Part shown: piece after piece, positions 12,206 through 23,868 of the stretch | How positions within the stretch are numbered: position 1 is the first letter of the stretch | Layout of the letters: each line of letters begins with the position of its first letter | Source: Ctenosaura bakeri | Taxonomy: Eukaryota > Chordata > Lepidosauria > Squamata > Iguanidae | Assembly (NCBI GenBank): GCA_948474755.1 | Contig: CAOLHI010000926.1 | Coordinates: 124,001 to 188,000, forward strand | Length of the DNA: 64,000 nucleotides | Direction of reading: 5' to 3' | Notes under the pieces: model-generated | What the model was told of the DNA's origin: nothing | Databases searched by the model: none | What the model saw: only the letters and a program-made list of their open reading frames with translations | Made by a program: the position numbers and the translations under genes

Positions 12206-13063
12206 ATTGTCTCTTTTTCGCCCTCCCTCCCTCTCCCCTCCCCCCACATACAGAGTGTGGGGGTGGAATCTGGACTGGGACCTCTGCAAAAAGCAAAGAT
12301 TTAAAGCCCCCCTATATCTGCCAAGATCTTAATACAGATTTTCTCCTCACACATTTTTTGGAAAACCATTCAAGTAATGGAGAATGCTTTGAATGGTGTA
12401 AATATTTTGCAGACAAAAAGAGGAAATGGAAGGGTCGCAACCTGTAATGTGAATGATCTCTTCCCTTCACATATATTTCACCTAGAACTTCAAGGATGGG
12501 GAAAAAATTCTGGCAACCTTATTTATGGCATTTTAATAGCCCAAAGAAGAATAATGTATGCTTATGTTAACTGAAGCTTGGAAACTGGGGTTCTTTATAT
12601 CAGCATAAATATTAATACATATTTTAAAAACCCTCTTCAAATGTGTATCCAGATCTAATTTGAATACTATACTAAATCTATTTCAACACTCCAAACAATG
12701 TAGCATCATATCACCCCTCCAAACTACAAAACTGAAGGCAGATTCCATTTTATGCACCATTTTTAAAGTGGGAGCATTGCATTATTTTTCTTAGATTTCA
12801 TTTGTGCAGTGTGCTGATGTTTCCCTGAATTGTATACAATCAGTTCATGTTTCTTTGAATTGTTAGTTATGCCGGCTTAAAGACACAGTAAAAGCAACAA
12901 ACATAGAATTGAACAACACATTAACACTTTAGCTCACAGCCCTAAAACAGCCCTGGACTTCCATATTTGTATGTGCAAGTGCAGAAAAAGGAGAAAATTT
13001 TCTCACACATTTTTCACATGCTCAAAACATCCTGTTTTATTTATGTTTCCTGTACTCACACTA
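12206..13063. other. Unassigned sequence
   Basis: Contains a pyrimidine/C-rich patch at 12215-12250 and otherwise AT-rich unique-looking DNA. No gene or element was recognised. Confidence 0.45.
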
Positions 13064-13071
13064 TGAATAAT

Positions 13072-13271
13072 TAGTGGCGGAGCTTGGGAGTATGTGGAGG
13101 GGGGCCGAGTGGGCGGGGTTATAGAACAGGGGGCATGACCATAATGTGTAGGGGCATGGCCGTGGTGTACGTGGGCTTGGCATGTGGGGGCATGGCTATC
13201 AGGCAAGATGCCCCAAAAACATTGCCACCCAGAGTGCACTACCCGCATTGCCCCTCTTCCCTACATGACTG
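13072..13271. mobile_element. hAT-type MITE with perfect 8-bp TSD
   Basis: A 200-bp element beginning TAGTGGCGGAGCTTGG and ending with the decayed complement CCCTACATGACTG, so the ends approximate CAGTGGCGTAG. It is flanked by identical 8-mers TGAATAAT at 13064-13071 and 13272-13279, the duplication length of hAT transposons. The GC-rich interior with GGGCATGGCC-like repeats is shared with the copy at 28878-29059. No coding capacity. Confidence 0.85.
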
Positions 13272-13281
13272 TGAATAATAT

Positions 13282-13484
13282 ATGGTTTGAGTGGCTTGAC
13301 TAGGACTGTGGGAAACCAAAGTTCACTCAGCCATACAAACCCACTGGATAACCTTGGATAAGTGACACTCTCTCAGCCTTAGAGGAAGGGCATGGCAAAC
13401 TTTCTCTGAATAAATCTTGCCAAGAAAACTTTATGCTAGGGTTCACATAACTCAGAGTCAAAAATCACATAACAACAAATTATT
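13282..13484 (+). repeat. Sauria-type tRNA SINE
   Basis: The head resembles the degenerate tRNA-like start (GGTTTGAGTGGCTTGACTAGG). The middle has the conserved CACTCTCTCAGCCTTAGAGG, and the tail has AAATCTTGCCAAGAAAA ending in CATAACAACAAA. This order is that of the Sauria SINE family, with its BovB-like tail. The copy is diverged and lies directly behind the hAT MITE target duplication. Confidence 0.75.
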
Positions 13485-13532
13485 ATGATAAAAACTTGTT
13501 TTAATGGTAATGCAACAACTGACTGAGAGTAT

Positions 13533-14110
13533 TGTTACCCTAGTTTCTGGGGGTCCCGTGAGGGACACCTACGTGTTCTCCAAATATTACAAAGTTGAGA
13601 ATTAGCAAAGAGCACAAGCTAGCACGACAAGAGGCAGGGCAACATAGCGAGATCTTTTATCCAATGTCTACGGGGTCAGGCCGAGTCAAGGAGCAAACAG
13701 AAGTAAATAATTGTTTTTATTGATATACAGTCAAACACGTGGATGCAACACACTCACACAGAGAACTATAGAAATAAAGGTAGGAGTTGGAAAGAGAGAT
13801 TTTAAGAGGAGGTTTAGTATGGGAAATACTACACCTGTCCTGATGCCTGGGTAGTCTGAAGAAGTTTGTTCCCAAAATATAGCCTCTATGCTGTTCTAAG
13901 TTTCCATCAGTCCTCCAGGAGAGGGGCTGAAGAAGGGCAAGGTGCCTGAGAAACTAGCCCTTTTTTATTCCATGTGAGTGCAGTTCTACTTACAATAAAT
14001 CTGGATCCTAGCAGATCCAAGCACCCAGAAGGAATGCAGCCTCAGCTGTAAAGACTGAAGAAGAAGGGGTCCATGAGCCCAGTGATCAGCAACAATTAAT
14101 AACTATGGGA
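13533..14110 (-). mobile_element. Solo LTR, family A, antisense, truncated
   Basis: Starts TGTTACCCTAGTTTCTGG, the same end sequence as the other family A LTRs. It shares the U5/R block around CCAATGTCTACGGGGTCAGG and the minus-strand AATAAA region near 13712. A degenerate TATA-like run on the minus strand lies near 13960. The expected GTAACA at the far end, about 900 bases away, was not found, so the right boundary is uncertain. Nothing of an internal gag-pol region is present. Confidence 0.65.
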
Positions 14111-14339
14111 AACAATGAATGATTCAACAGTTAGGTGTAAATGCTTAAACAATATGTTTGCAACAAGGGCAGGAATCAATTTTTAGCTATGTCTTGTTAG
14201 TTTTTGTTGGTTTGTGTTACTGTTGCTTTCTTTTTTACTTAATAAAAAATTAATGGATAAAAAAATATTTGCTATATGGAAGGTGGGAGCTATTTTGGAA
14301 AAGGTGTGACAAGGAATAGAAAAAAAAATTGAAAATAGT

Positions 14340-14610
14340 TGAATGTTGGTAGAAAAAGTGTGTTCCTCGGGTATTGGGAAACTCTGACAGGGAGAATCCC
14401 AGACTGATAAGAATTTTCACAGTTAAGGAGTTATTTTTGGCAACATTCATACTTTTTTGCACAGAAAGCAGCATTTTCTATGCAGGAAACAGCATTTTCT
14501 GTGCAGCAAATCCTGTTTCCTACACAGGAAATACTGTTGGGGAAGAGAATAAAAGCAAGTTTTGACAGAATAAGTCCCAAACTTTATAGTTTTCATTTTT
14601 ATTTTTGTAT
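14340..14610. repeat. Unclassified dispersed repeat with quasi-tandem palindromic core
   Basis: The core at 14455-14545 holds four imperfect copies of a unit like GCATTTTCTGTGCAGGAAA, which is partly self-complementary. The flank AATCCCAGACTGATAAGAAT plus TTTTCACAGTT (14396-14425) recurs in reverse complement near 57935-57965. Similar cores occur near 48.3, 54.4, 57.9 and 61.2 kb. No target duplication or known family could be assigned. Confidence 0.5.
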
Positions 14611-15235
14611 TTTTTGCAGTTTGAAGAACATTGCTTCCTTTCAGAATGAAATTAGCAAGGAATTATACCCCTAGATGTGACTTTTTTCCCATTCCTGAGA
14701 CTTCTGCTGAGGATAACATAAACCAGGTATTTGTGTGTGATAGAAATAACAATAAAACATGCAATTTTATTCAGATGGACACAAAAGAGTATAAGAGAGC
14801 TGAATTTGGAATTATTTAGGATAGCAGCATTTCAAAGTTGCTGTGCGTCTTTGCTTTCTTTGCCTAGAGATCTGATATGACAACTGTGGATTTCAGATAT
14901 CTGATCAGGGATTGATCAGCAAGAGTAGCAAGAATAAACCATCATCCACTGTTCCCTGCTTAAGAACTTCTGACGGTCCTTGGCTGACCACAGTTGGAAA
15001 CAGACAGCATCCTGTTAGTGACATATCCATGTCTAAGTGTCGCTTAGGTGCTATTCCCTAGCTCTTTACACATCATGCAAAACCTCTTCCCAGCAGTTGT
15101 CAAGCATTGGGAGGGGCTCCTGCTATGGTTGCTTACTGGTGGGAAGAGGACGTATTATGATGATGATTCAAAGAAGTGGCTGCTCTGGGCTCCCAGGCAA
15201 GGAAAAAGAGGATGCACCCCAATTGTGAATGGACC
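14611..15235. other. Unassigned sequence before an LTR
   Basis: About 600 bases with no recognisable gene or element. Short open frames overlap with no domain signal. Confidence 0.45.
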
Positions 15236-15239
15236 CTGG

Positions 15240-16142
15240 TGTTACTGCGGTTATCTGGCCCAAGCTCGAGGTCTACAATTTCATATTGGTTATGGTTAAT
15301 ATTTCCACGTAGCACTCCATAAGATGAACTCCATGTGTCTGAAAGGGTTACAGAAAGCCTGTGTAGGCAGGCATGGCTGTATGGCCTTAATTATGCAAGC
15401 TAGGTCTAGACCTGTAAACAACAATCTGTTACACAGCCGGTAGTGCCCTCCAGACACAGCCGACCATTAAGCAAAAGCTCTCAGCTCCGAACTGCTTGCT
15501 TGACAGGATTAGCGTGTCCGTCTATACAATTGCTAAGCGCTCCTCGTCTGCATACTGTTCTAACAATTGGCAGTGCTGACCAAATCTCATCAATTCTGAT
15601 TTTGACCTTTCAGAGGCTTAGTCTCCACTAAAAACCCTATTGTTCTCCTCGGGAGAGGGATAGCCTCCAGGTACGATCTTCCCTATAAACACCCCAAGTT
15701 TGAGCTCCTTGTCAGAACGCTTGTGCCTTGCATCCCAAACTGCTGCTGCTGAGCCTCCCCTCAGCCTCCAAGTGCTGGGAAACCACAAAGCCTCAAACTC
15801 TATTTCTCTTCCCCCGGACTGCAGGATCAGGTGGAGTATCATCCCAGAAATCCACTTAAAACCCTTATCAATTTTCCTCACTTTCTATTTCTATAGTATG
15901 AGTGTGTGAGTGCGTGTGTCCATGTGTGCTGACTTGTGGACATTATGATAAAATCTGTTTAATTAAACAACCGTGCCTAGTTCTTGTTGTAGCCTGACCC
16001 CATAAACGTAGGGTTAAAGATCTCGCTACGTTACCCTGCCTCTCATAGTGCTAGCTTGTGCTCTCAGATAAATTCCCCAACTTTGTAATATTTGGAGTGC
16101 ATTTAGGTGTCCCTCCCGGGACTCCCAGAAATCAGGGTAACA
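15240..16142 (+). mobile_element. Solo LTR, family A, sense, TSD CTGG
   Basis: A 903-bp LTR starting TGTTACTGCGG and ending CAGGGTAACA, so the ends are inverted TGTTAC/GTAACA. CTGG at 15236-15239 and 16143-16146 is a perfect 4-bp target duplication. A TATA-like CCCTATAAACACC lies near 15680. An R/U5 block with TGACCCCATAAACGTAGGG follows near 15996. No internal coding region flanks it, so it is a solo LTR left by recombination between the two LTRs of an insertion. Whether it is endogenous-retroviral or Ty3-type cannot be decided without the internal part. Confidence 0.85.
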
Positions 16143-16146
16143 CTGG

Positions 16147-16976
16147 TTTCTCCCCCCGCCAACCTGAGACCAGCTCTTCATCATCATCTGAACTGCCTTC
16201 TCCCTCCCTCCCATCCCCATCAGTAAGCAGTGGCAGCTGGGATCTCTCCTGGGGTTGTCAGCTGTCAGAATGGAGGAAAGACACAGAACTTAATGGGTGG
16301 AGCATTTTGCTGCTGCCTGCTTAATGTAAGATCATGGCCAACAAATACTAGACTGGACTGCCATGGGCTTATAATGATTTTAAAACCAATTGCAGTGGCA
16401 CAGGGTAAACACAGTTTCAGAATATTTGGAACTGGCAAGCCCAACGCATCAGCAATTCCACATCTTAGTAGTGTAATTGACAATCTGATATAGTTTCAGC
16501 AATTATCCAATACAAGTAATGTTGAGGAAAGGGAGGGGGAACTAGCTGTATATCTTGTGTATTGAAACTAAAGCAGCTGAAAAAGCATTATCCCACATTT
16601 TTTCCCATTAGAGCAACATATAAATTGTGATTGAAGTGCTATGGGAACAAAAATCATGAAATCTCAATGGTATATGGTTTCACAAGCATTTCAACTTTTT
16701 AAGGCATAAAGAAAAGGATCATTTCAGCTTGGAAAAAGGACAGGAAAAGCACCAAAGGAAAGTAAGGTACGGGCTTTTAAAAAACATGAACCATGTGGAC
16801 AGAGTAAATGGGAAGAGTGATTCTCACCCTCCTTCTGTCCCTCTTCCCTGCCTTTAGAGATAGAAGTCGTCCAAAGAAATGGACTGTGGCTAGGTTCTGA
16901 ACATAGAACTGGAAACTGTTCTTCACACAAAACATTTTTAATTTACAGAATTAGTTGCCAGAAGATGTAATAAGAT
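16147..16976. other. Unassigned sequence
   Basis: No gene recognised. A short pyrimidine-rich, TCATCATC-containing stretch follows the LTR at 16150-16230. Confidence 0.45.
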
Positions 16977-17137
16977 GTTGTTGTTGTGTGCCTTCAAGTC
17001 ATTTCTGACTTATGGTGACACTAAGGCAAACCTATCACAGGGTTTTCTGGGGCTGAGAGTGTGTGACCCATTCAAAGCCAACCAGTGAGTTTCTATGACC
17101 AAGCAGGGAATTGAACCCTAGTCTCCAGGACTGTAGA
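16977..17137 (-). repeat. Sauria-type SINE, antisense
   Basis: Reads on the plus strand from the tail end: GTTGTTGTTGTGTGCCTTC, then a TTTCTGACTTATGGTGAC block, GGGTTTTCTGGGGCTGAGAG, and finally the complement of the tRNA-like head (GAATTGAACCCTAGTCTCC). Well-preserved order of the Sauria family; truncated or diverged in the last part of the head. Confidence 0.82.
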
Positions 17138-18051
17138 AGCAAAAGAGAAGTTCTCTTTATTTATTTTTTTACTTTTATATTGCCAGCACATAAAGGACAG
17201 GTTCATTCACATTTTGGATATTGAAAACTTTAATTTGGTCAAAACAAAGTACTGTTTAGAATTCACAGTAATTTTACAAAGATGAGCTGCCATGATGGTG
17301 AATGGCTTTACAAGCTATGAGCTGTGGAATGGATGCATTCTGTTTGCACACTTTAATTACTGATTGAAGGACACTTCTTCATATGGTTCCACAAAAAAGC
17401 ATGTGAAAACCCTAAACATGGCTTCTTCTAACAAATACCTTTAAAAAAAAACCCCAGAAGTTATCATTTCATCTCTTGCTCAGCTATGTCAGGTTTCGTG
17501 TGAATTTCACTATACTTTTCACTGTACTTCTATAGCTTCTAGTTTCTCTTAGGAAAAATATATGAAATTGTTGCATACCACATTAGATCACTGGTCTATT
17601 TAAGTTAGCACGGTCTATGCTGAGATGTTGCAGTTATTTGGGTTTGCAAAAAGATCCTTCTCAGCCCTACTGGAACTTCCAAGGATTGAATGTGGCACCA
17701 TCTACATATAGAGAATACATGTAGCTACAGCTCTCCCACTGATTATGGCTTACCTGTGGCTACAGGAATGCAACATACATACTCAAAATATCCAACATCT
17801 TTGAACAAGGATATATAGACATATTGTGCTCCTAGGTTTTGATCCTTCTCATCCACTGTAAAGCAGACAAATTACTGTTTCCATTTTAGGATATATTTTA
17901 ATGAAACCAATCACACCTGTATATGTTTTAATCCTAGCCTTGGAGTTTTATTCCTAATTTACGAGAAGCTGGATTTGTTCTGAATAGGTGAGTCAGGAAG
18001 TTAATGCATTTACTGTCACTGTCCCATCTTACTGAACAGATAAACACAACA
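17138..18051. other. Unassigned sequence
   Basis: No gene or named element recognised. AT-rich, with a T-rich run at 17155-17180. Confidence 0.45.
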
Positions 18052-18055
18052 ATAT

Positions 18056-18972
18056 TGTTACCCCAAAACATGGGTGACTCAGGGGTACACCTGTGGTGCC
18101 AGTGCCTCCATGAAATGGTGGGGAATATTAGCTCAAAGAGGAAACCTGCAAAAAGGGGGTAACCTAGCAAGATCTTTTACACCTGTGTATACCAGTACTA
18201 GTGCAAAGAAAAACCAGCCAGAGATTCAAAAGTAAGCTTGTTTGTTTTATTGGGGGTATTAACAATTACACACACATAAGATCCAAGCAATCTTGTAAAC
18301 ACACAAGGCTAGCTGAAAGAAAAGGGAGGGTTTAGACAGTAAGAGTTTAGGGCAATGTGGATATTTACCTATCCAGAAGTGAGGAAGAGAGGTGCTGTGG
18401 CTTAGATGAAGGGTCCAAGGGTAGTACAGAATGGGAATCTGAGTGGCAAAGTGGCAGCCAATATGCCAAAGTACTACTACACTACAAGTTGTTTGGATTA
18501 GGTCCAGGGTTTAAATACTCTTTTTTCCACCCTGATTGGGAAGATGTTAGTGGCTTTCTGGCTGAGTTGACACTGGCATCTGAAATGAATTAATGGCCTT
18601 AACATTAGGTGACAAAACGACTGATGGGAATCATGATAGCACCTTGATTGCTGAAAGGAGAATTTCTCTGTACAACAAGAGAAGGTCAAAGACAATCAGT
18701 CCTTCTATGCAAGCAGTTTCAGGTGCTATTGTTCTAAAGTTCAAGTCATTGAGGGACATCTGCAAGTCCATGATCACTGGAGCTTCCCTGACTATGACCT
18801 AGCCATTGCCTGAGGTCTTGTTCTGATCTAGTTTTGCAATGCACACATACAATCAGTTCCTTTTTGCCAGCAGGTCCCATAACCATAACAGGATATAATT
18901 TATATTTCATGCCAGTGAGATACATTTTCCCAATTAAACCATATTGGAGTAGGGGTGTATGGCCTAGTTACA
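18056..18972 (-). mobile_element. Solo LTR, family B, antisense
   Basis: A 917-bp LTR from TGTTACCCCAAAACATGG to CTAGTTACA. It is antisense: on the minus strand an AATAAA-like signal (plus-strand TTTTATTG near 18245) lies downstream of a TATA-like element (plus TTTAAATACTC near 18510). It is flanked by ATAT and ATGT, a 4-bp duplication with one mismatch, which suggests an older insertion than the family A copies. It is clearly related to the copy at 51686-52623 (shared GCCAGTGCCTCCATGA near 18091). Confidence 0.78.
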
Positions 18973-18976
18973 ATGT

Positions 18977-21124
18977 TGTCCCTAGAGAATGCCCCTGGAC
19001 TAAGTCCTGATTATCCAAACATCGATTATCTGTTGGAATGAGAAGGGGTACTAATCATCATCTGTAATGCTCCTTCTGACCTAACCTAAAAGATATAATA
19101 TGGTGATTAGTTGTTTTTATATATTGCTTTTGTTGCAACAAACTGGGGCATTAAAAAATTGGATAGATGGAAGCCCTAGGCATATATGATGGAAACTTAT
19201 ATTTGGAAACAAGAAAAAAAATATTTGTGGCCTGGGATTTGGCCAGGGGTGGTACGTGTTGCTAGAATGAAATTCACTATCGTCATTTATCTTTGCAACA
19301 AAACATTTTAATGAACATGTTCATTAAACAACAACAGAGCTCTGAACAACAGTGGAAATAGAAGTTTAAGGTTCATGGTAGATACACTTAAGAAGCTGCT
19401 TCTGGACTCCTGGTTTAATCATGTTTGTTGTTTTAGAAGCTTGTTTGCTGAGGAGTGGAGAGACAGAGTAGAGCTGCCTCTGCATTTTTGACAGGCCTTT
19501 AATTTATGACAGCCTCTTAATGATGCAAGTCTCCATCATTTCACAAGCAGGGGAGCAATTTCCTTAATTGTCACTGTACACAGAAACATACCTACAGACT
19601 TGGCAGGCCTCTTCTACTCACACAGGCTCCACTTACATTGGCCACACTCCCTTGCAGAGAACCAGGTCAACAAGGGAGTGATGAGAAAAAAGGGGTTTTG
19701 CTACCAAAGCTGATTATCTCACCAGATAAAACTGCCAAACTGCCATCATTAGCAGAAGGAAAGAAAAGCCATTTATTGGTGCTTACATGGTTTCCAGAAG
19801 ATACTATATTCCCAATCTTATTAATATTTTGAAGGGCTTTATGTGATTCTCAACAGCAGGGAGGTTGTGTGAACCTTTTTATTTTTGGCAGCCCCTGTAG
19901 TTCTATAGAGATTCCAACATTCATATAAATTATTAACCAGCGTTTTTCCCCAAAATGCACTTCTCTAAGACAGCACAAATCTACTGATCTCTTATGCATT
20001 CAAGTTCTCTGTGATCATTGCCTTTCTTGCCCATTCATTTTAAAACTAGCCTTTAAAACTGAACTAAAAGATTATAATCCCCTCCTCTGTCCAAAAACAA
20101 AGCAAAACAGAACAGAACAAAACAATCTAGAACCTCATCAAGCAATCTATTTGCATTCAGTCTTTACCCACACTGGAGATCAAATATCCTAAATTCTTAT
20201 AGCTCTGGTTTGAGATGGGATTCACAACACTAATAAAAAAAAAACTAGGAATACAAACAGCCAGAGCTTCAAAAGGTTAGTTTTTGGGGCTACAGCTCTC
20301 AGAATCCTGTGGCAAGTATAACCAGACTCTACAAACAAGTGATCAACATAATCTTCTCCCATCTCTCCACTCTCCTAGTGTCTCCTGCTCCTTCTCCTTC
20401 TTCTCTATCTTTTTCTAGACTAGGCTGGTTAGGTACTGTAGGATTAACTTTAATTGTTAATCTCAGAGTATGTCCACTGAGTCAACAGATAATGGTAAAC
20501 CAACACTTATGTAAATCTCGCTGATGCTATACGTCTCCCCTCAACTGAATCTGGCAGTTGGATTTGGGAGCTGATTGAATGGGGTCATCATCTCTATTCC
20601 AAGAAGGACTGTTCCCATTTTAGTCTTACATTCCATATCTAAAAGAAATATAAATCTTTTCCCTTTTGTGGATCATGCCTCACTCTCTATGACAAATAGA
20701 ATAACACTGTAGTGCTCTGGAAAACATGGAGAAAGAACACTTCCAGATGACCCTTTTATCACACCATTGTTCTGCATCATTCAATAAATATACAGGGGCA
20801 TCATCTGATCTTTCCTGTTTTGAGCCTTCCCATGCTTTCCCACTTCTCCTTCCATCTTTTTTCTTACTGTGGAAAACCCATGAGAGAAAAAGTCACAATA
20901 CCTGCACAGTGCCATCCAACTGCTACTTTAACAAACCCTCTACATGGAAATGCTCCAAGTGTCAAAAGATAGTGATGGCAGAGAACAATGACTTAAACAA
21001 AGGCAAAGAAGAGGGTGTTACGTCCCATAGTCTTCTGTGATTGTAAAGACTGTGAGCAACTGGCTTGCTATCAGATTACTTCAGTTCTGCTAATTCAGGA
21101 TCCAGCATTACCTAAATTCATGAG
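18977..21124. other. Unassigned sequence
   Basis: About 2.1 kb with no recognised gene. A fragment around 20265-20310 (GGGGCTACAGCTCTCAGAATCC) resembles the internal part of common small TIR elements. The remainder is unassigned. Confidence 0.45.
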
Positions 21125-21128
21125 GTTC

Positions 21129-22035
21129 TGTTACCCTGTATTGTGGGGGTCCTGGGAGGAACGCCCAACTAACCATATAAAAACACAAGATGGGGAAATT
21201 AACTCGAGCACTCTCTTAAGCTAGCAAGAGGCAGGGTAACTTTAGCTGAGATCTTGTAACCCAATGTATACAGTGTCAGGTCAGAAGAGCAGTCAGACAG
21301 TTTTTAAACTAATAAAAATGATAGCTTTATTAAAGGACAAACAATGGAAAAAGACACCACAAGCACACAGCTAACTAGAAATTAGAAATAAGAGTTTTCG
21401 GGGGAAATGGGTGATACGACACCTTTTCTCGTAGTCCTGGAGAGAAACGGAGGATTGCAGGGAGGAAAGTTCAGCGCGGTTCTCTGAGGGGGCGACTCAC
21501 TGGACAAACTGACAGCAAGGAAGGATAGCAGTCCGGAGTGTTCCGAGAAGTCTGAGGGGCGAGCGTTCCGAGGTGTGCTCGGAATCAGGGACTTTTTATA
21601 GGGTAGATTGTGCCTACAGGCCATGCCACACTCGGTGAGAACAAAGGAACTTTGGAGCAGGACAAAAGCGTTGGAAAAGGTCAGGTTTTACATGATTAGC
21701 TTAGCGCTGGATGACAATAGTGTAGCCAGTATGCAAATGGCTCAGCATTGAGGGGTTGCTGGCTCAGGGCCTTACGTCTTTGTGTAAAGTCGTGCTTAAG
21801 CAAGGTGTGTCTGCAAGAAATGGTCCCTGGAGCAACGGAGTGGCATTAATCTGCCTGCCTAAGTGGGGATTGGAATGTCCAACCATTACCGGCCACACCT
21901 GTTTACGTGCTTGTCTGGTGGCCCTTGCAAACAAGTGGAGCAGGGTGGCAGAGAAAGATCAAGTGAAGGCCAAATAAGTTTGATATCAAGCTAATATCTA
22001 GTGCTATCACCGGGCATGTCAGAACTGTGGTAACA
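21129..22035 (-). mobile_element. Solo LTR, family A, antisense, TSD GTTC
   Basis: A 907-bp LTR from TGTTACCCTGTATTG to CTGTGGTAACA. GTTC at 21125-21128 and 22036-22039 is a perfect 4-bp target duplication. In antisense orientation the TATA-like element is at about 21590-21600 (plus TTTTTATAGGG) and the poly(A) signal complement near 21328 (TTTATT). CpGs are fairly frequent. No internal region is present. Confidence 0.85.
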
Positions 22036-22039
22036 GTTC

Positions 22040-23445
22040 ACCTGACTAGTATGCAGAATGTAATCATGTTTAGTTTTCTTTGGGTCTGCTCGTTCAAAGT
22101 CTGCATCTGAAAAATAATAGTAAAATTATGAAGTCAGGTCTGACTCTAGAACTGACAAGAATTTTAGCTGTTGAAAGACAACTAGATTCACCATAATTGC
22201 AAGTTCTTTGTGTTAATATGGATTTATGGTGACCTACAGAATTAATCTTTTCCAAATCCATTCTGAAATCTGTTTCTAGTAAAATCAAATGTGTCTTACT
22301 GCATGAAAAGGTCTTTCTAAAAAAATAATCATCATGAAAACAGAACTCATTGCATTGCATTGTTGGCTGACCTTTATATCATTCTATTCTTTGCCCCAAA
22401 AGGCATTATATGCATGTAATTTTCAATATGGGAACAATTTGGTTTGTAATTAGGAAAATCTCAGATGGTTCCGCCACTGATTTGTTCATTCTTTCACTAT
22501 TACTCTATGGGACACACCAAAAACATTAAGTTAGGTTCAAGAAAGGGACAATTAAGGAAAACTTTGATCTTCTTACAAAGAGTATGTAAACACATCATCA
22601 CTTCATAATGGTGTTCATGCACTAGGCATATGAATCATAAATCTGCCCTGGCATCAAATATAGTAGAGCCATCAGGCTGGCAGGCCAGTAAGATGGCATT
22701 CTGCTCAAAGTAAGTCAAGACCTTGCCTGGCTGGATCTAACCAAAGCCTATGAAATTTAGATTCCATTTCTAAAAGCAGCCAGAGACAAGATGGTTATGA
22801 ACAAAACCTTAAGAACAGCAGAAACTGAATTAGACTAGGGCAGATATTTTGTCCATTCATCCCACTGTGGCCTACTGTGACTGGAAGCAGCTTCCAATGT
22901 TTGAGGTAGAGGAAGTTCTTTCCTGTCACCTACTACTTCATCCTTTTAGCTAGGCATTCTAGGGAGAAAACTTGGACTATGCGGGCTCTAGATAATTTGC
23001 TCTCCATCCTTCACCATCCACAACTTCCCTGAGGAAGAGTACCCAGGGTCATTCAAATGATTTTAGTACTCCCCCATACAGACACAAATCTCACAAGCAC
23101 TTCTCTCTCCCTGTAAGAGCAATAATAAAGATAAATGACTAATAATTTGCTGCTCTTTCATGAAACCAAAAATGTATGTCTCACTCTGCCTAATATTAGG
23201 GCCAGCCCCTCACACAGGAAATGTATAATGTCCTTCACTGGGACAAAGCAAATGATACCAGACAATTCCTATAAATTTATCAACAAGGATTTTAATCACC
23301 TTGTTATTAAAAAAACAAGACTGCCTCTGATGTCATTGGTTCATACAAGAAGAAATCTGGAGAACTACAGTTCTACAAGGGCTGCCAGAATTCTCCAACA
23401 TGTCCCAGCTCAGAAATATATCTATGTATATTTATATCAGAGAGA
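22040..23445. other. Unassigned sequence
   Basis: No recognisable gene; no named repeat. The longest frames lack domain signals. Confidence 0.45.
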
Positions 23446-23672
23446 AGGTGTGGTTTAATGGTTTGAGAATTAGACTAGAACTCAAAGAGACTGGGTTCTA
23501 CTCAGTCATGGAAAGCTACTGGGTGACCTTAAGCAAGTCACACTCTCAGCCTCAGAAGAAGGCAAGGGTAAATCTCCTCTGAAATAAATCTTGCAAAGAA
23601 AATCCTGTGATAAGTTCACCTTAGGGTCTCCAGAGATTGGAAGCAACTTAAAGATACATGACAATAACAACA
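23446..23672 (+). repeat. Sauria-type SINE, sense
   Basis: Nearly complete. The tRNA-like head GTGTGGTTTAATGGTTTGAG, a conserved CAAGTCACACTCTCAGCC, AAATCTTGCAAAGAAAATCC and the tail ending ATGACAATAACAACAA are all in order. It forms a tail-to-tail pair with the antisense copy starting 21 bases downstream. Confidence 0.85.
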
Positions 23673-23693
23673 AAGATTATGACACAATACCTT

Positions 23694-23868
23694 GTTGTTG
23701 TTGTTGTTGTGTGCCTTCAAGTTGTTTCCAACTTATGGTGAACCTAAGGTAAACCTATCATAGGGTTTTCTGGGGCTGAGAGTGTGTGATGCACCCAATG
23801 GGTTTCGGGAAATCAAGTGGGAAATCAAAACCTGGTCTCCAGGGTTGTAGTCAATATGCCACCTGCTA
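23694..23868 (-). repeat. Sauria-type SINE, antisense
   Basis: Starts with a (TTG)n run and TGTGCCTTCAAGTTGTTTCC, continues with ACTTATGGTGAACCTAAGG and TTTTCTGGGGCTGAGAGTG, and ends with the head complement CAAAACCTGGTCTCCAGGG. Opposite orientation to its neighbour, so a transcript through both could fold into a long duplex. Confidence 0.85.
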
